A stretch of 64,000 nucleotides of DNA from an uncultured Paracoccaceae bacterium (GTDB taxonomy: Bacteria > Pseudomonadota > Alphaproteobacteria > Rhodobacterales > Rhodobacteraceae), in the NCBI GenBank assembly GCA_947492585.1, contig CANLND010000020.1, positions 1 to 64,000 of the forward strand, in the 5' to 3' direction. Of the stretch, positions 1 through 8,238 are shown one piece after another. The stretch's first letter is position 1. Each line of letters starts with the position of its first letter. The position numbers were made by a program, and so were the translations under genes. Below the pieces are notes generated by a model. The model did not search any database and was not told the origin of the DNA. It saw only the letters and a program-made list of their open reading frames with translations.

Positions 1-107
1 ATCAGACATGTTCACCGCTCGATTTTCGAACTGTGAATCACGCAGCTAAGCGGAAATCAATGGGTCCTGACCCTAGAACATTTCAACGCTCTGAAGGCCT
101 AAATGAT

Positions 108-938
108 ATGACTGACAACAGCGCTCTGGTTGCGAAATTAAATGATTTGGATGTGGTTATTGCGGACCCTTTCCGTTTCAAAGCACGGCTGGAAATCGGC
201 GAAGAGGCGTTCCAGATGTTATCTCTTCGAAACAAGGCATTTGAACTCTGGGACGTTGCCGGAGCCTCTGTAACAGGAGCTGGGATCGCCGGATCCAGCG
301 CTGTCGCCTCGACTTTTTTCTCCGCTACAACCGGGGGTATTTTCGGTTTCTTTGGGGTCGCAACTGCTGCAACGCCTTTGGGGTGGATTATTGCAGCTGC
401 CGTTGCCTCGGGAGGGGCCTATTGCGGCGTGTTAAAGCTAATGCGGGGCATGACGGATGATCGCGTTGAGATTGTGCCTAAATTCATCAACACGCCGCTT
501 GATGTACTTGCTGTGTCTCTCTTCGATCTTATAGCGCCTCTGGGGCTGAAAGTCGCGGCAGCAGATGGGGACATCGCAGAAGAAGAACTGGATGTTATTC
601 GATCTTACTTCATAGATGGATGGGGATTTAACCCTGACTATGTGGAGGTGGCCCTTCAGGTTTTTGTTCTCAAGATCCATGAATTGCCGCTTAAAGATCT
701 GACCGAGGATCTTCGCAAGTTCACCTTGGAAAATCGGGATTGTAACCACAAGAAAGTACGGGAGAAGATCGTTCAGCTGCTCCGGGAGATCGCCGGAGCT
801 GATGGCCAAGTTCATGAGGTGGAAGAGTTGATGATCGATCACGTTTCGAAATTTCTACCGAAAGATCCGTGGTTCCAGCTTCCCAAACTCGGTGAGTTTC
901 CAAGACTTCCCAAGCTTCCAAGTCTGCGGAAAGGCTAA
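108..938 (+). CDS. TerB-like membrane-associated protein of unknown function
   Basis: Predicted protein of 276 aa. I chose the internal ATG because GAAGG lies about 10 nt upstream of it; the ORF track starts 25 codons earlier. Residues about 50-115 are Gly/Ala-rich and hydrophobic (ASVTGAGIAGSSAVAS, then FFGVATAATPLGWIIAAAVA), suggesting one or two membrane segments. The remaining C-terminal half is helical and acidic and carries two short repeats, KVAAADGDIAEEELDVI and IAGADGQVHEVEELMI. Such A-DG-x-hydrophobic-x-EE repeats are typical of TerB/DjlA-like helical domains, which may bind metal. Role unknown. It lies beside the decayed integrative element and may be cargo of it, but no boundary is visible. 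The gene runs close to the window edge, so an upstream partner cannot be excluded. Confidence 0.6.
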   Translation: MTDNSALVAKLNDLDVVIADPFRFKARLEIGEEAFQMLSLRNKAFELWDVAGASVTGAGIAGSSAVASTFFSATTGGIFGFFGVATAATPLGWIIAAAVASGGAYCGVLKLMRGMTDDRVEIVPKFINTPLDVLAVSLFDLIAPLGLKVAAADGDIAEEELDVIRSYFIDGWGFNPDYVEVALQVFVLKIHELPLKDLTEDLRKFTLENRDCNHKKVREKIVQLLREIAGADGQVHEVEELMIDHVSKFLPKDPWFQLPKLGEFPRLPKLPSLRKG

Positions 939-1166
939 CCCGCATCCCGGCCAACACCCTCGGTTCCCCAGTTGCGGGGGGCCGCTGCTTGCTGTCAAAC
1001 CGCCTCAGACTTCACCGAACCGCCCCAGTTATTGCCCCCGTTTTATATCGCAGTAGACTTGCTGTCCGTTGCTGGCGCTCGCGGGTGCCCCTCCCACGTC
1101 GCGGGAGATGGGTGTCTGGGGTGGCGTGGGGGCCGCTAGCAGGCTGCTGGAGGCCATAGCCACCGG
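939..1166. other. Gap with no gene recognised
   Basis: GC-rich stretch between the TerB-like gene and the HNH fragment. I see no convincing ORF, RNA or strong hairpin with a T-tract. It may be decayed sequence of the neighbouring element. Confidence 0.4.
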
Positions 1167-1430
1167 TTAGAGCAGACTGAAGTCCACACCGTTCGCCCAG
1201 TGCTCCCAGTCGTCTCGTTTGTTATCCCCCGCTGACCCCTCCACTAGATGTTCTGGCTGACAGCACCGCTCGTTTCCGCATCGATGACGCACCATCATTG
1301 TTTCCCCGATGACCGCCCGATTGAGTACACAGTAGACGAACCTTGCCGCCGCCACCTGCCGCCCTCGGAACCTTATCTTGGGCCGCCGTAGCGTGGAATT
1401 TTCAATATCAGCTGCCAGAATACAGAGAAT
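1167..1430 (-). pseudogene. HNH endonuclease fragment
   Basis: The frame reads RFVYCVLNRAVIGE, then VRHRCGNERCCQPEHL, then EGSAGDNKRDD. This matches the core of small phage/element HNH nucleases (H-x-C-x-N-x-x-C-x-x-P-x-H-L, then G-x-x-x-D-N-x-x-D). The ORF track begins at a GTG (1355), but the frame is open to 1430 and its upstream residues KIRFRGRQ also fit the family (basic strand before the AHR-Y motif). No good start codon or ribosome site precedes it, and the usual N-terminal W-x-G segment is absent, so it looks truncated. The family's AHR is replaced by AAR. It is probably a relic of the element that integrated at tRNA-Gln. A functional minimal protein starting at the GTG is possible but less likely. 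Confidence 0.6.
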
Positions 1431-1610
1431 TTATTTTTATTATTAAAAACAATATGTTGATGCCGCAATCGCCTCTCAGAAGCCACCAGGGCGCTCTTTT
1501 AGAGAGAACGTACGAATTTTTCAGCCGATTTCATGCCCTGCTCGCAAACCTAAATTCACTCTCTCCAGGGGCATGAAAGTTTTATCGGGACTGATTGGAG
1601 AGCAATAACA

Positions 1611-1790
1611 ATGGCAACAAATAAGCCAACGACCCCCAGCAGCGAAGACATCAAACTCATCAAGTTTCTCGCAGAGGTCTACGGCACCCAAATCGTTCGT
1701 CGTGACAATAAGTTCTACGACATCGAATACCTTGGCACCCCCCTGTCGCGTGTTGACGTCGAGATTCGGCGTCGTAGCCACGCTGCTTAA
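1611..1790 (+). CDS. Small orphan ORF, probably a truncated element gene (59 aa)
   Basis: Too short for the ORF track. It starts MATNKPTTPSSEDIKLIKFL and ends RRRSHAA. GGAGAG lies 8 nt before the ATG, a good ribosome site. The segment RRDNKFYDIEYLGTPLSR resembles N-terminal stretches of element or phage replication/primase-type proteins, but I cannot assign a family with confidence. Its stop codon lies where the opposite-strand integrase loses family-like sequence, so the two genes meet tail to tail at about 1785-1792. This suggests that both were cut by the same deletion and that the ORF is the 5' stub of a longer gene. Expression is plausible; function is unknown. Confidence 0.5.
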   Translation: MATNKPTTPSSEDIKLIKFLAEVYGTQIVRRDNKFYDIEYLGTPLSRVDVEIRRRSHAA

Positions 1791-3234
1791 TCCATTCGAC
1801 CAGGCCCAATTCCAAAAGAACTTGTGGGATCGGGACTACGCGTCGACTGGCGACGGTTTTCCCATCTTGCTCAACGCTCCAAGCAAAGCGCAAGCAGAAC
1901 ACCCCATCGTCATGCCAAATCAGGTCGCCAGCTTTGAGCTGCAGAACTTCGGTGAGGCGCGTTCCCATTGTCATGATGATCAATGGCACCCAGTAGATGG
2001 CATCCCGGATAAGCTTCTTTCCCGGGCGGGTGCGCCGGTTTAGACTGTAGCATCCCCGATAGATCGGCGACGTCAGCAGTTTCTTGAGCCGTATGCCACT
2101 CCAACGGGAACGCGTTTTGGGCCGTGTCATACGAAGAAAGAGCGGTTCATGCTTTCTTAGCTCCTGACTAAATGACTTCATTTCTTGCGCCAAAGCCGAA
2201 TAGGTGAGCACTTTGGTCTTTCCTGGGTATCCCAGGCTGGCGGCTGCTGAACGAAGGATGTCATGAACTCGGTCAAGATGGCGCTCAAGGTTCTTGTGCG
2301 TCATGCGAATTGACAGCAAATCTGGAAGCTTCGCCAGTTGTTGTCGCTCGCTGGCCCCAGGGATTCTGCGGACCATTTCATAGCATTCAGCATCGTGCGC
2401 ATCCGCTGCTGCAATTAATTCGCGCTTTGACACGGAAACCTCTTCTTTTTGATAGCGGTTCTTACCGTGCCTTTGGCCATGGTCGCGGGGTAGGCGATGT
2501 AGAAAACGGCAAAACTCGGTGATACGTCTTGCAGCTTGTTCAAGAGAGACATTCCCGAAACACTCCAGCAGTAGAGTGCCGGTAGCTTCAAGTTTGCGGC
2601 GCATTTCTGCGCTCTTTCCCTGCTTCGCGGTCTCAATGGCTGTCGCCATTGATATGAACGGCGGAATCTGGCCGTCTTTCGGAGCAATCTGAAAGCGTTC
2701 AAAAAGCCCTGCTGCGACTGCCAGCGGATCTTCAAAGTCTTCCAGCACGAAGAGCTCTGCTTTCCAGGTTGCCTTCAGGGTCGTCGCAAATTGCCTTGCG
2801 GCCCCGGCATCCATCAGATTGACAGGCGGCTCTCCAATTTTTTCTGCGACTTCCTTTGCGATCTGAGTAGGCCGCGAAAGGTCTCTCCCTCGTAATTCAA
2901 CCTGAAGGAGATTCAGCAGGGCACTTAGGTTCTGAATGCGCCCTTCAGCATCAAAGGCTGGATCAGATAAATTGCTGATTAGCTTTTCGAAATGGCTGCG
3001 AACTATCTCCCGCGAAATGGCGTGGATAGCTTCAGGTGTCGCTGGGGCTGTTGGCTCGATGAAAATCTTTTTGTCTCCTTCCTGGGGCACTGGAGGGCAA
3101 GGCTCCGGTGCGGGTGTGGGAAGGACGTGAGTCTTGATACGTTCGGACAGAAACGGGTTTGAGTGCGGGTTTGAATTATTTTTTGTTCGACTTACAGGGC
3201 TGTGGTCTGTGTTGGCTGCACGACTATCGCGCAA
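1660..3234 (-). pseudogene. Tyrosine recombinase (integrase), C-terminally truncated
   Basis: The 524-codon frame has a long helical N-terminal region, a SAM-like core-binding part, and the start of the catalytic domain. TMGTRLTEVLQLKAGDL carries the first catalytic Arg, followed by the beta strands RFAWSVEQDGKTV and RRVVPIPQVLLELGLVEWI. After VEWI the protein becomes unrelated Arg/His-rich sequence (RGYDAESRRQHATGG), which is the antisense of the 59-aa ORF. The second Arg, the His residues and the Tyr nucleophile are therefore missing, and it cannot be an active integrase. It lies immediately past the 3' end of tRNA-Gln, the classical attachment position. The start is uncertain: the track start is a TTG without a clear ribosome site. 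Confidence 0.75.
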
Positions 3235-3304
3235 AAGGAGCGCAACCGTGGCAGCATCGACTTTAAGTCGGTCTACTGATTTTATTGATTTTTTTCATGG
3301 AAGT

Positions 3305-3379
3305 TGGCTGGGATGGTAGGATTCGAACCTACGATACACTGTACCAAAAACAGTTGCCTTACCACTTGGCTACATCCCA
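3305..3379 (-). tRNA. tRNA-Gln (anticodon UUG)
   Basis: The reverse complement folds as a cloverleaf. The acceptor arm TGGGATG pairs with CATCCCA, the discriminator is G, and the CCA is encoded. The D-arm GCCAAGTGGTAAGGC is present, the anticodon stem is CTGT/ACAG with loop TTTTGGT giving UUG, and the T-arm is TAGGTTCGAATCCTA. The gene is intact even though the truncated integrase lies about 70 nt past its 3' end, as expected when the integrating element restores the tRNA 3' end. No second copy of the 3' end was found within the window to the left. Confidence 0.95.
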
Positions 3380-3513
3380 ACTCTTGTGGGGCGTTCTAAT
3401 GATAACCGTTGGAGCGTGCAAGAGGAATTTTGGAAAAAGACCGGATTTCGCAAAAAACTTTTTGTGGCCTGAAACTCTTTTCTTATCACAGCGTTAGGAG
3501 AGATTTACTGCGG

Positions 3514-4536
3514 TTAGGCGCTGGCGCGTACAACCAGCTCTCCGTTGAATTCGTACCGTTCCTGCGCATCTGGGGTGTCTTGCAGAATTGCCACAAGTCG
3601 CTGTGCCATCTCTGGTATTGGCTGGCGGTAGCTGGTCAGCTGGTATTGGGCCCATTGGGCTTGTGGGATATCGTCAAAGCCCGTGACCGCGATATCTTCG
3701 GGCGCGCGCAGGCCCGCCGCGTGACGTATGGCATCAATGGTTCCCATAGCCAGTGCGTCGTTTTCGCAGACGATGACATCGGGGCGTCGGTCAAGCGGGC
3801 AAGTGTGCAATAAACGCGCGATCCGATCAAATGCCAATGTGGCATCATAAGCCGCAACGTCGAGTGTTGGCGGTGTTTGCCCAGTGGCGTTTTTCCAATG
3901 GGTGAGGAATGTTTCTCGACGTCGTAAATGTGCAGACCCGGTCTGCGGCCCGGCGAGAAACAAAGGGGATTGATACCCTTGTGCCAGAACGTGATCGGCA
4001 ATCGTTGCCATGGCAACGGTATCATCAACTGAGATCGACAAAGTACTAGGGTGTTCTGAACTGCGCGCAAACACGATCAGTCGTTTCACGCGACCAGCGC
4101 CTTGCGCGGTTTCAAGCGTCGCATCGTTGAACTGAATTCCGATCAGAACGGCGGCGTCAACACGGCGCTGGCTGGCGGTTAGCAGGGCATCGTTTGTGGC
4201 GGTCCCGTCCAAGGTGTTCAGCAGCAAGCTGTCCCAGCCATGGGCGCGCAGAGTCCGGGTTAGCTGATCAATCAGAACCAGTTTGTGTGGGTTTTTGAAA
4301 TCATCGATCAACAACGCCACCAAATTCGAGCGATCAGATCCTAAACTGGCGGCTTGCAGGTCTGGCAAATAGCCAATCCGTTTGGCAGCTTCCAACACGT
4401 TCGCGCGGGTTTGGGCGGAGACCGGGGCATCTGATTTGAACGCGCGCGTCACGGTCCAGCGCGACACACCAGCCGCAGCGGCGACGTCATCTGCGGTGAC
4501 TTTGGTGAAGGGTTTTTGATCGGTCATTCTGTTCAT
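3514..4536 (-). CDS. LacI-family transcriptional regulator
   Basis: 340 aa, the usual LacI length. The N-terminal helix-turn-helix is at residues about 13-60 (VTADDVAAAAGVSRWTVTRAF, then hinge-helix region RIGYLPDLQAASL). It is followed by a periplasmic-binding-protein-like effector domain with the typical NDALAMGTIDAIR and DIAVTGFDDIP segments. A second Met at residue 4 (MTDQ) is an alternative start. It is divergent from the iolG-like gene, and the 122 bp between them contains two palindromic LacI-type half-sites, so it probably represses both that gene and itself. The effector is not visible; an inositol or related sugar intermediate is an inference from the neighbours. Confidence 0.9.
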   Translation of the reverse strand: MNRMTDQKPFTKVTADDVAAAAGVSRWTVTRAFKSDAPVSAQTRANVLEAAKRIGYLPDLQAASLGSDRSNLVALLIDDFKNPHKLVLIDQLTRTLRAHGWDSLLLNTLDGTATNDALLTASQRRVDAAVLIGIQFNDATLETAQGAGRVKRLIVFARSSEHPSTLSISVDDTVAMATIADHVLAQGYQSPLFLAGPQTGSAHLRRRETFLTHWKNATGQTPPTLDVAAYDATLAFDRIARLLHTCPLDRRPDVIVCENDALAMGTIDAIRHAAGLRAPEDIAVTGFDDIPQAQWAQYQLTSYRQPIPEMAQRLVAILQDTPDAQERYEFNGELVVRASA

Positions 4537-4564
4537 TTAACACGAGGATATACGCTATTTATCA

Positions 4565-4613
4565 CCTTTCTGCACGCATGTGCAAAATTATCTTGCACAT
4601 GCGTGCAGAAAGG
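4565..4613. promoter_or_regulatory. Double palindromic operator between lacI-type gene and iolG-like gene
   Basis: Two 21-nt arms form a perfect inverted repeat around a 7-nt AT-rich spacer (AAATTATC region). Each arm itself contains a near-palindromic 14-mer, TGCACGCATGTGCA on the left and TGCACATGCGTGCA on the right. LacI proteins bind such CG-centred palindromes, and a tandem pair would suit a tetramer or two dimers. It lies about 27 nt upstream of the lacI-type ATG and about 45 nt upstream of the iolG-like ATG, so it can control both. The ORF-track start of the downstream gene falls inside it, which argues against that start. Confidence 0.8.
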
Positions 4614-4657
4614 GTGAGCGTTCTCAGGAAATAGACGTATGCGCAGGGGAGGTGGCC

Positions 4658-5650
4658 ATGCTGAAGGTTGGATTATTGGGGGCAGGCCGCATTGGGCAGG
4701 TTCATGCGGTAAATATTACAGGACATCACGAAAGCACGCTGGTGGCGGTGGCGGATGTCCATGGGCCCGCTGCAGACAGGCTGGCGCGGCAATACGGGGC
4801 CGATGTGCGCAGCACCGAAGAGATTATCGCGGATCCAGACATTGATGCAGTTTTGATAGCAACGTCAACCGACACCCATTCCGACCTGATAGAAGCAGCC
4901 GCGGCTGCCGGGAAGGCGATCCTGTGTGAAAAGCCTGTTGATTTGTCGTTGGAACGAGCGCGGTTGTGCCTTGCACGGACAAAAGGCGCAACGGCGCCCA
5001 TTATGGTTGCCTTTAACCGCCGCTTTGATCCCAATTTTGCGAAGGTGCAACAGGCCGCGGCAGCAGGTGAGATTGGAAAGACTGAGCTGCTGTCCATCAC
5101 GTCATATGATCCCGCACCGCCTCCGATTGAGTATGTCAAAGTGTCTGGGGGATTGTTTCGGGACATGATGATCCATGATCTGGATATGGCCACGTTTTTG
5201 ATGGGCGACGCTCCGGTCCAGATTTCGGCGGTGGGACGCGCGCTGGTGGATCCTGCGATTGGTGCGGCCGGGGATGTGGACACTGCTGTGGCAACGCTGA
5301 TGTATGCAGATGGCCGCTTGGCTGTGATCAAGAACAGTCGCCGCGCGGCATACGGGTATGATCAACGGGTCGAGTTGTTGGGTTCGGAGGGCTTGTTGGC
5401 ATTGGAAAACATGCGGGAATCGACCGTGTCCAAGGCCACGCGTGACGGGATCATCAGCGCCAAACCAGAACATTTCTTTCTTGAACGTTACGCCCGGGCG
5501 TATGTGATAGAATGGCAGGCTTTTGTCGACAGCGCGCTACATGGAGCTCCGGTTCCGGCCACATTGCAGGATGGGATCACCGCGCTTGCATTGGCAGATG
5601 CGGCGCATCGGTCATCTGAAACAGGTCAGCCCGTTGCCGTTGAACTGTAA
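4658..5650 (+). CDS. iolG: Gfo/Idh/MocA oxidoreductase, inositol 2-dehydrogenase-like
   Basis: 330 aa from the ATG at 4658, preceded by AGGGGAGG. The longer track ORF would begin inside the operator. The N-terminal Rossmann fold has VGLLGAGRIGQVHA, followed by the family catalytic Lys in ILCEKPVDLS and the active-site Asp/His in FRDMMIHDLDM. This matches NAD-dependent myo-inositol 2-dehydrogenase, which oxidises myo-inositol to 2-keto-inositol, although related enzymes act on scyllo-inositol or other sugars. It is followed at once by an iolB pseudogene, which supports an inositol-pathway origin. With no other iol genes in view, the enzyme may now serve a different or partial pathway. Confidence 0.75.
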   Translation: MLKVGLLGAGRIGQVHAVNITGHHESTLVAVADVHGPAADRLARQYGADVRSTEEIIADPDIDAVLIATSTDTHSDLIEAAAAAGKAILCEKPVDLSLERARLCLARTKGATAPIMVAFNRRFDPNFAKVQQAAAAGEIGKTELLSITSYDPAPPPIEYVKVSGGLFRDMMIHDLDMATFLMGDAPVQISAVGRALVDPAIGAAGDVDTAVATLMYADGRLAVIKNSRRAAYGYDQRVELLGSEGLLALENMRESTVSKATRDGIISAKPEHFFLERYARAYVIEWQAFVDSALHGAPVPATLQDGITALALADAAHRSSETGQPVAVEL

Positions 5651-5664
5651 GCGGGGCGCATCAC

Positions 5665-6043
5665 ATGAGTGATTTGTTGTGCAAGCCGGTTGGAGCAACG
5701 GGCAAAGTGTATGGCAGTACATCCGCCTCTGGAGGGAGAGGGTATTTGGGCGTTGCGGTGCATCACGATGATAAAGATGACTATCCGCGCATCACGTACT
5801 CGGAAGAGACGTAATTATCATTGGTTGGCCCCAAAAAACGCTCACGGCACTCAGCGGGTATATATCGCTGATGGGACATTGAACGAGACCACGGCGGTCG
5901 CTGATGGTGACGTTTTTTGGTGCCACAGGGGCACCTTCCCTGTGGTAGGGCCGCATGGGTCGGAGATGTATGGCCTCAATGGTAGGGCTGGGCGGTCGCG
6001 ACAGTGGCGATTTGTGCCCGCGCCGAAGGGGGTTGAATTGTGG
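5665..6043 (+). pseudogene. iolB: iolB (5-deoxy-glucuronate isomerase) pseudogene with internal deletion and frameshift
   Basis: Frame 1 from ATG 5665 reads MSDLLCKPVGATGKVYG, the IolB N-terminus. It then jumps to HHDDKDDYPRITYSEET, which belongs about 130 residues further on in the family, and hits a stop at 5812. The next frame continues without a break as YHWLAPKNAHGTQRVYIADG, ETTAVADGDVFW, GSEMYGLNGRAG and RQWRF, the IolB C-terminal half. So the gene has lost its middle and shifted frame by one base at about 5811-5813. The extreme C-terminus is also unrecognisable. IolB converts 5-deoxy-glucuronate in inositol breakdown; this copy cannot. It begins 14 nt after iolG and was evidently in its operon. 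Confidence 0.85.
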
Positions 6044-6081
6044 CACGTGACGGCTGACGGTTGCGGGCCTGTAATTGCAAA

Positions 6082-6102
6082 GGCCAGCCGAAACGGCTGG
6101 CC
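6082..6102. terminator. Hairpin between iolB pseudogene and chemoreceptor 1
   Basis: Perfect 9-bp stem GGCCAGCCG / CGGCTGGCC with an AAA loop. On the minus strand it follows the chemoreceptor stop and is succeeded by a short T-containing run, so it could end transcription from that side. The T-tract is weak. Confidence 0.55.
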
Positions 6103-6122
6103 TAGTATGTCTCACCAGAGAA

Positions 6123-7991
6123 TTAAAACTCTTGCCACATGTCTTCCCTGTTGACTGCACGGGCGGGCGCGGGGGCGGGAGCCTCCCAATCCCCATGGGC
6201 AGATGGTGCCGCGGCCGGTGATGCAGTGGGCATTGGGGCCACATTGGCTGCGCGCGTGCCGCCCGTATCAAAATGCGCTACCAGTTCCGCCAGTTTACCT
6301 GCATCAGTATTCATTAGATGGCTGGCGGCGGTCGCTTCTTCGACCATGGCGGCGTTCTGTTGGGTTACCTGATCCAATTGGGTCATGCCGGTGTTGATTT
6401 CCCCCAATCCGGTCGACTGTTCGGCCGCACCTTCGGCAATGCCCGAGATCAAAGTGGAAATATGGCTGACTTGATCCACGATGGAGTTCAGCGCTTCGCC
6501 GGCTTTGCCCACCAGATCTACGCCGCGTTCCACCTGCTGTGATGAATTGGAAATCAGTGTTTTGATCTCCATCGCGGCATCTGATGAGCGCTGGGCCAAG
6601 GCGCGCACTTCTGACGCCACAACTGCAAAACCACGACCGGCTTCACCGGCGCGGGCGGCCTCTACGCCAGCATTCAGCGCCAGCAGGTTGGTCTGGAATG
6701 CGATGTCATCAATAACACTGATGATTTGGGCAATGTGGGTAGAGCTTTGTTCGATTTCAGTCATCGCGGCAACGGCATTTTGCACCACTTCGCCGCTGGT
6801 TTCGGCCTCGTTTCGTGCTTCTTGCATAGTGCTTTCTACGCTGCGCGCACCCTCAGCTGCGGACCGTACACTGGCGGTCAGTTCGTCCAACGCTGCTGCG
6901 GTTTCTTCCAGTGTTGCGGCTTGGCTTTCGGTGCGGTTTGACAGGTCATCTGACGACTGGCTGATTTCCATCGCTCCGTTGCGAATTGAGGACGCGGTGT
7001 CCACCATCTGGTTTACCGTTGATGTCAGATTGTCGAGTGTGGTGTTGAAATCCTGACGCAACTGTTCGTAGCCTTCGGGGAACTCTTCGGTGATATGCGC
7101 TGTCAGTTTGCCCTTGGACAGTTCAGCAAGGGACGTGCTGAGCACCTCGACAACGCGATTGCGCTCGTCCTCTTTGGCGTGTTGGGCTTCTTCCATTTCG
7201 TTTTGACGCATCAGCGCTTGACGGAACTGGTCCAGCGTGCGGGCCATGTCGCCGATTTCACTGCGCGACTCTGCGCCAGGAATTTTGTCTCGGTGATTGC
7301 CACTGGCCATGCTCTGCATACGCGCATTGAGCTGATCCAACGGGCCTGTGATCGACCGCATCAAGACAATGCTGGCGATGGTCAACAGAACCAGCCCGAT
7401 GCCTAGAGAAATCAATGAAGTTGTGCGCAGGGTTGCCAATTGTTCATAGATGTCATTGACATAAGATCCAGTTCCAACAACCCAACCCCATTTTGGAAAG
7501 TTGATCACATAGCCTAGCTTGGCTTCCAGTTCTTCTGAATCGGGTTTGTTAAAGTAGTAAGTGACATCGCCAGCCCCATTGGCTATGGCGACCTTGACCA
7601 TCTCAGCAACAATTGGAATCCCGGTTTTGTCGGTGAATGCTATTTGATTGGTGCCAACCCACTTCGGACGATGCGGATGTGCCACATAAACGTGATCATG
7701 GGTAAAGGCATAGAAATAACCTGATTTTCCATAGCGCAGTTTTTCAAGCTCGATGCGGCCCTGCGTCTGCGCCTCTTCCAGCGTCATATCACCCGACTGC
7801 ACCTTTGCATCAAGATGGTTGAGCGTGCTGATCGCGGTTTCCGTTAAGGCGTGCAGTTCCATTTTACGCATATCAAACGCGTTTTCGACGGAACGGTTGA
7901 GCAGGGTGAATGTCAGGATACTCGCCAAGCCGAGGGCGAGCACGACGATGGCGTAGATGCGAGCCGGTAGACGGTGAAAAAATGCAGGCAT
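6123..7991 (-). CDS. Methyl-accepting chemotaxis protein with single-Cache sensor
   Basis: 622 aa from the MPAFFHRL start, which has AAGGAAG 8 nt upstream; the track start (8039) adds 16 residues. TM1 is IYAIVVLALGLASILTFTLL. The periplasmic domain carries sCache features (GYFYAFTHDHVYVAHP, GWVVGTGSYVNDIY). TM2 is LISLGIGLVLLTIASIVLM, then HAMP, then a long signalling hairpin with the conserved tip [23 protein letters not shown]. It ends MWQEF, an xWxxF tether of the type that docks CheR/CheB. It probably senses a small carboxylate or similar ligand. Its signalling half is closely similar to that of the next gene, so the two are paralogs. A 9-bp-stem hairpin lies downstream. Confidence 0.93.
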   Translation of the reverse strand: MPAFFHRLPARIYAIVVLALGLASILTFTLLNRSVENAFDMRKMELHALTETAISTLNHLDAKVQSGDMTLEEAQTQGRIELEKLRYGKSGYFYAFTHDHVYVAHPHRPKWVGTNQIAFTDKTGIPIVAEMVKVAIANGAGDVTYYFNKPDSEELEAKLGYVINFPKWGWVVGTGSYVNDIYEQLATLRTTSLISLGIGLVLLTIASIVLMRSITGPLDQLNARMQSMASGNHRDKIPGAESRSEIGDMARTLDQFRQALMRQNEMEEAQHAKEDERNRVVEVLSTSLAELSKGKLTAHITEEFPEGYEQLRQDFNTTLDNLTSTVNQMVDTASSIRNGAMEISQSSDDLSNRTESQAATLEETAAALDELTASVRSAAEGARSVESTMQEARNEAETSGEVVQNAVAAMTEIEQSSTHIAQIISVIDDIAFQTNLLALNAGVEAARAGEAGRGFAVVASEVRALAQRSSDAAMEIKTLISNSSQQVERGVDLVGKAGEALNSIVDQVSHISTLISGIAEGAAEQSTGLGEINTGMTQLDQVTQQNAAMVEEATAASHLMNTDAGKLAELVAHFDTGGTRAANVAPMPTASPAAAPSAHGDWEAPAPAPARAVNREDMWQEF

Positions 7992-8189
7992 TCCGGGATC
8001 TTCCTTGTGGCGTTTTTTGTTGCCCCAAAGCTTATCCATGCATTCCTAACAGCAAGTTTCACAGATGACTGGTCTTGAACCTAATCGACGCTTTTCAGTG
8101 AAAAAGATAGTTCAATTGTATCAAAAGCCTGGGCGACGTCCGGGACCCACCTGTGCTGTGTGGTAGGGCAGGTGTTTGATACGTCGTGG

Positions 8190-8221
8190 CGATGCCGATC
8201 CGCTTGTTCAGGTCGGCATCG
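8190..8221 (-). terminator. Inverted repeat downstream of chemoreceptor 2
   Basis: Arms CGATGCCGA and TCGGCATCG (9 bp, perfect) enclose a 14-nt loop just after the stop of the chemoreceptor at 8239. There is no clear U-tract, so it may slow or end transcription only weakly, or be a regulatory palindrome. Confidence 0.4.
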
Positions 8222-8238
8222 TCGATTCTTCAACGTGT

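Noticed and set aside
1343-1576. 77-aa plus-strand ORF next to the HNH fragment
   Set aside because: Opposite to the recognisable HNH frame and lacking protein-like pattern.
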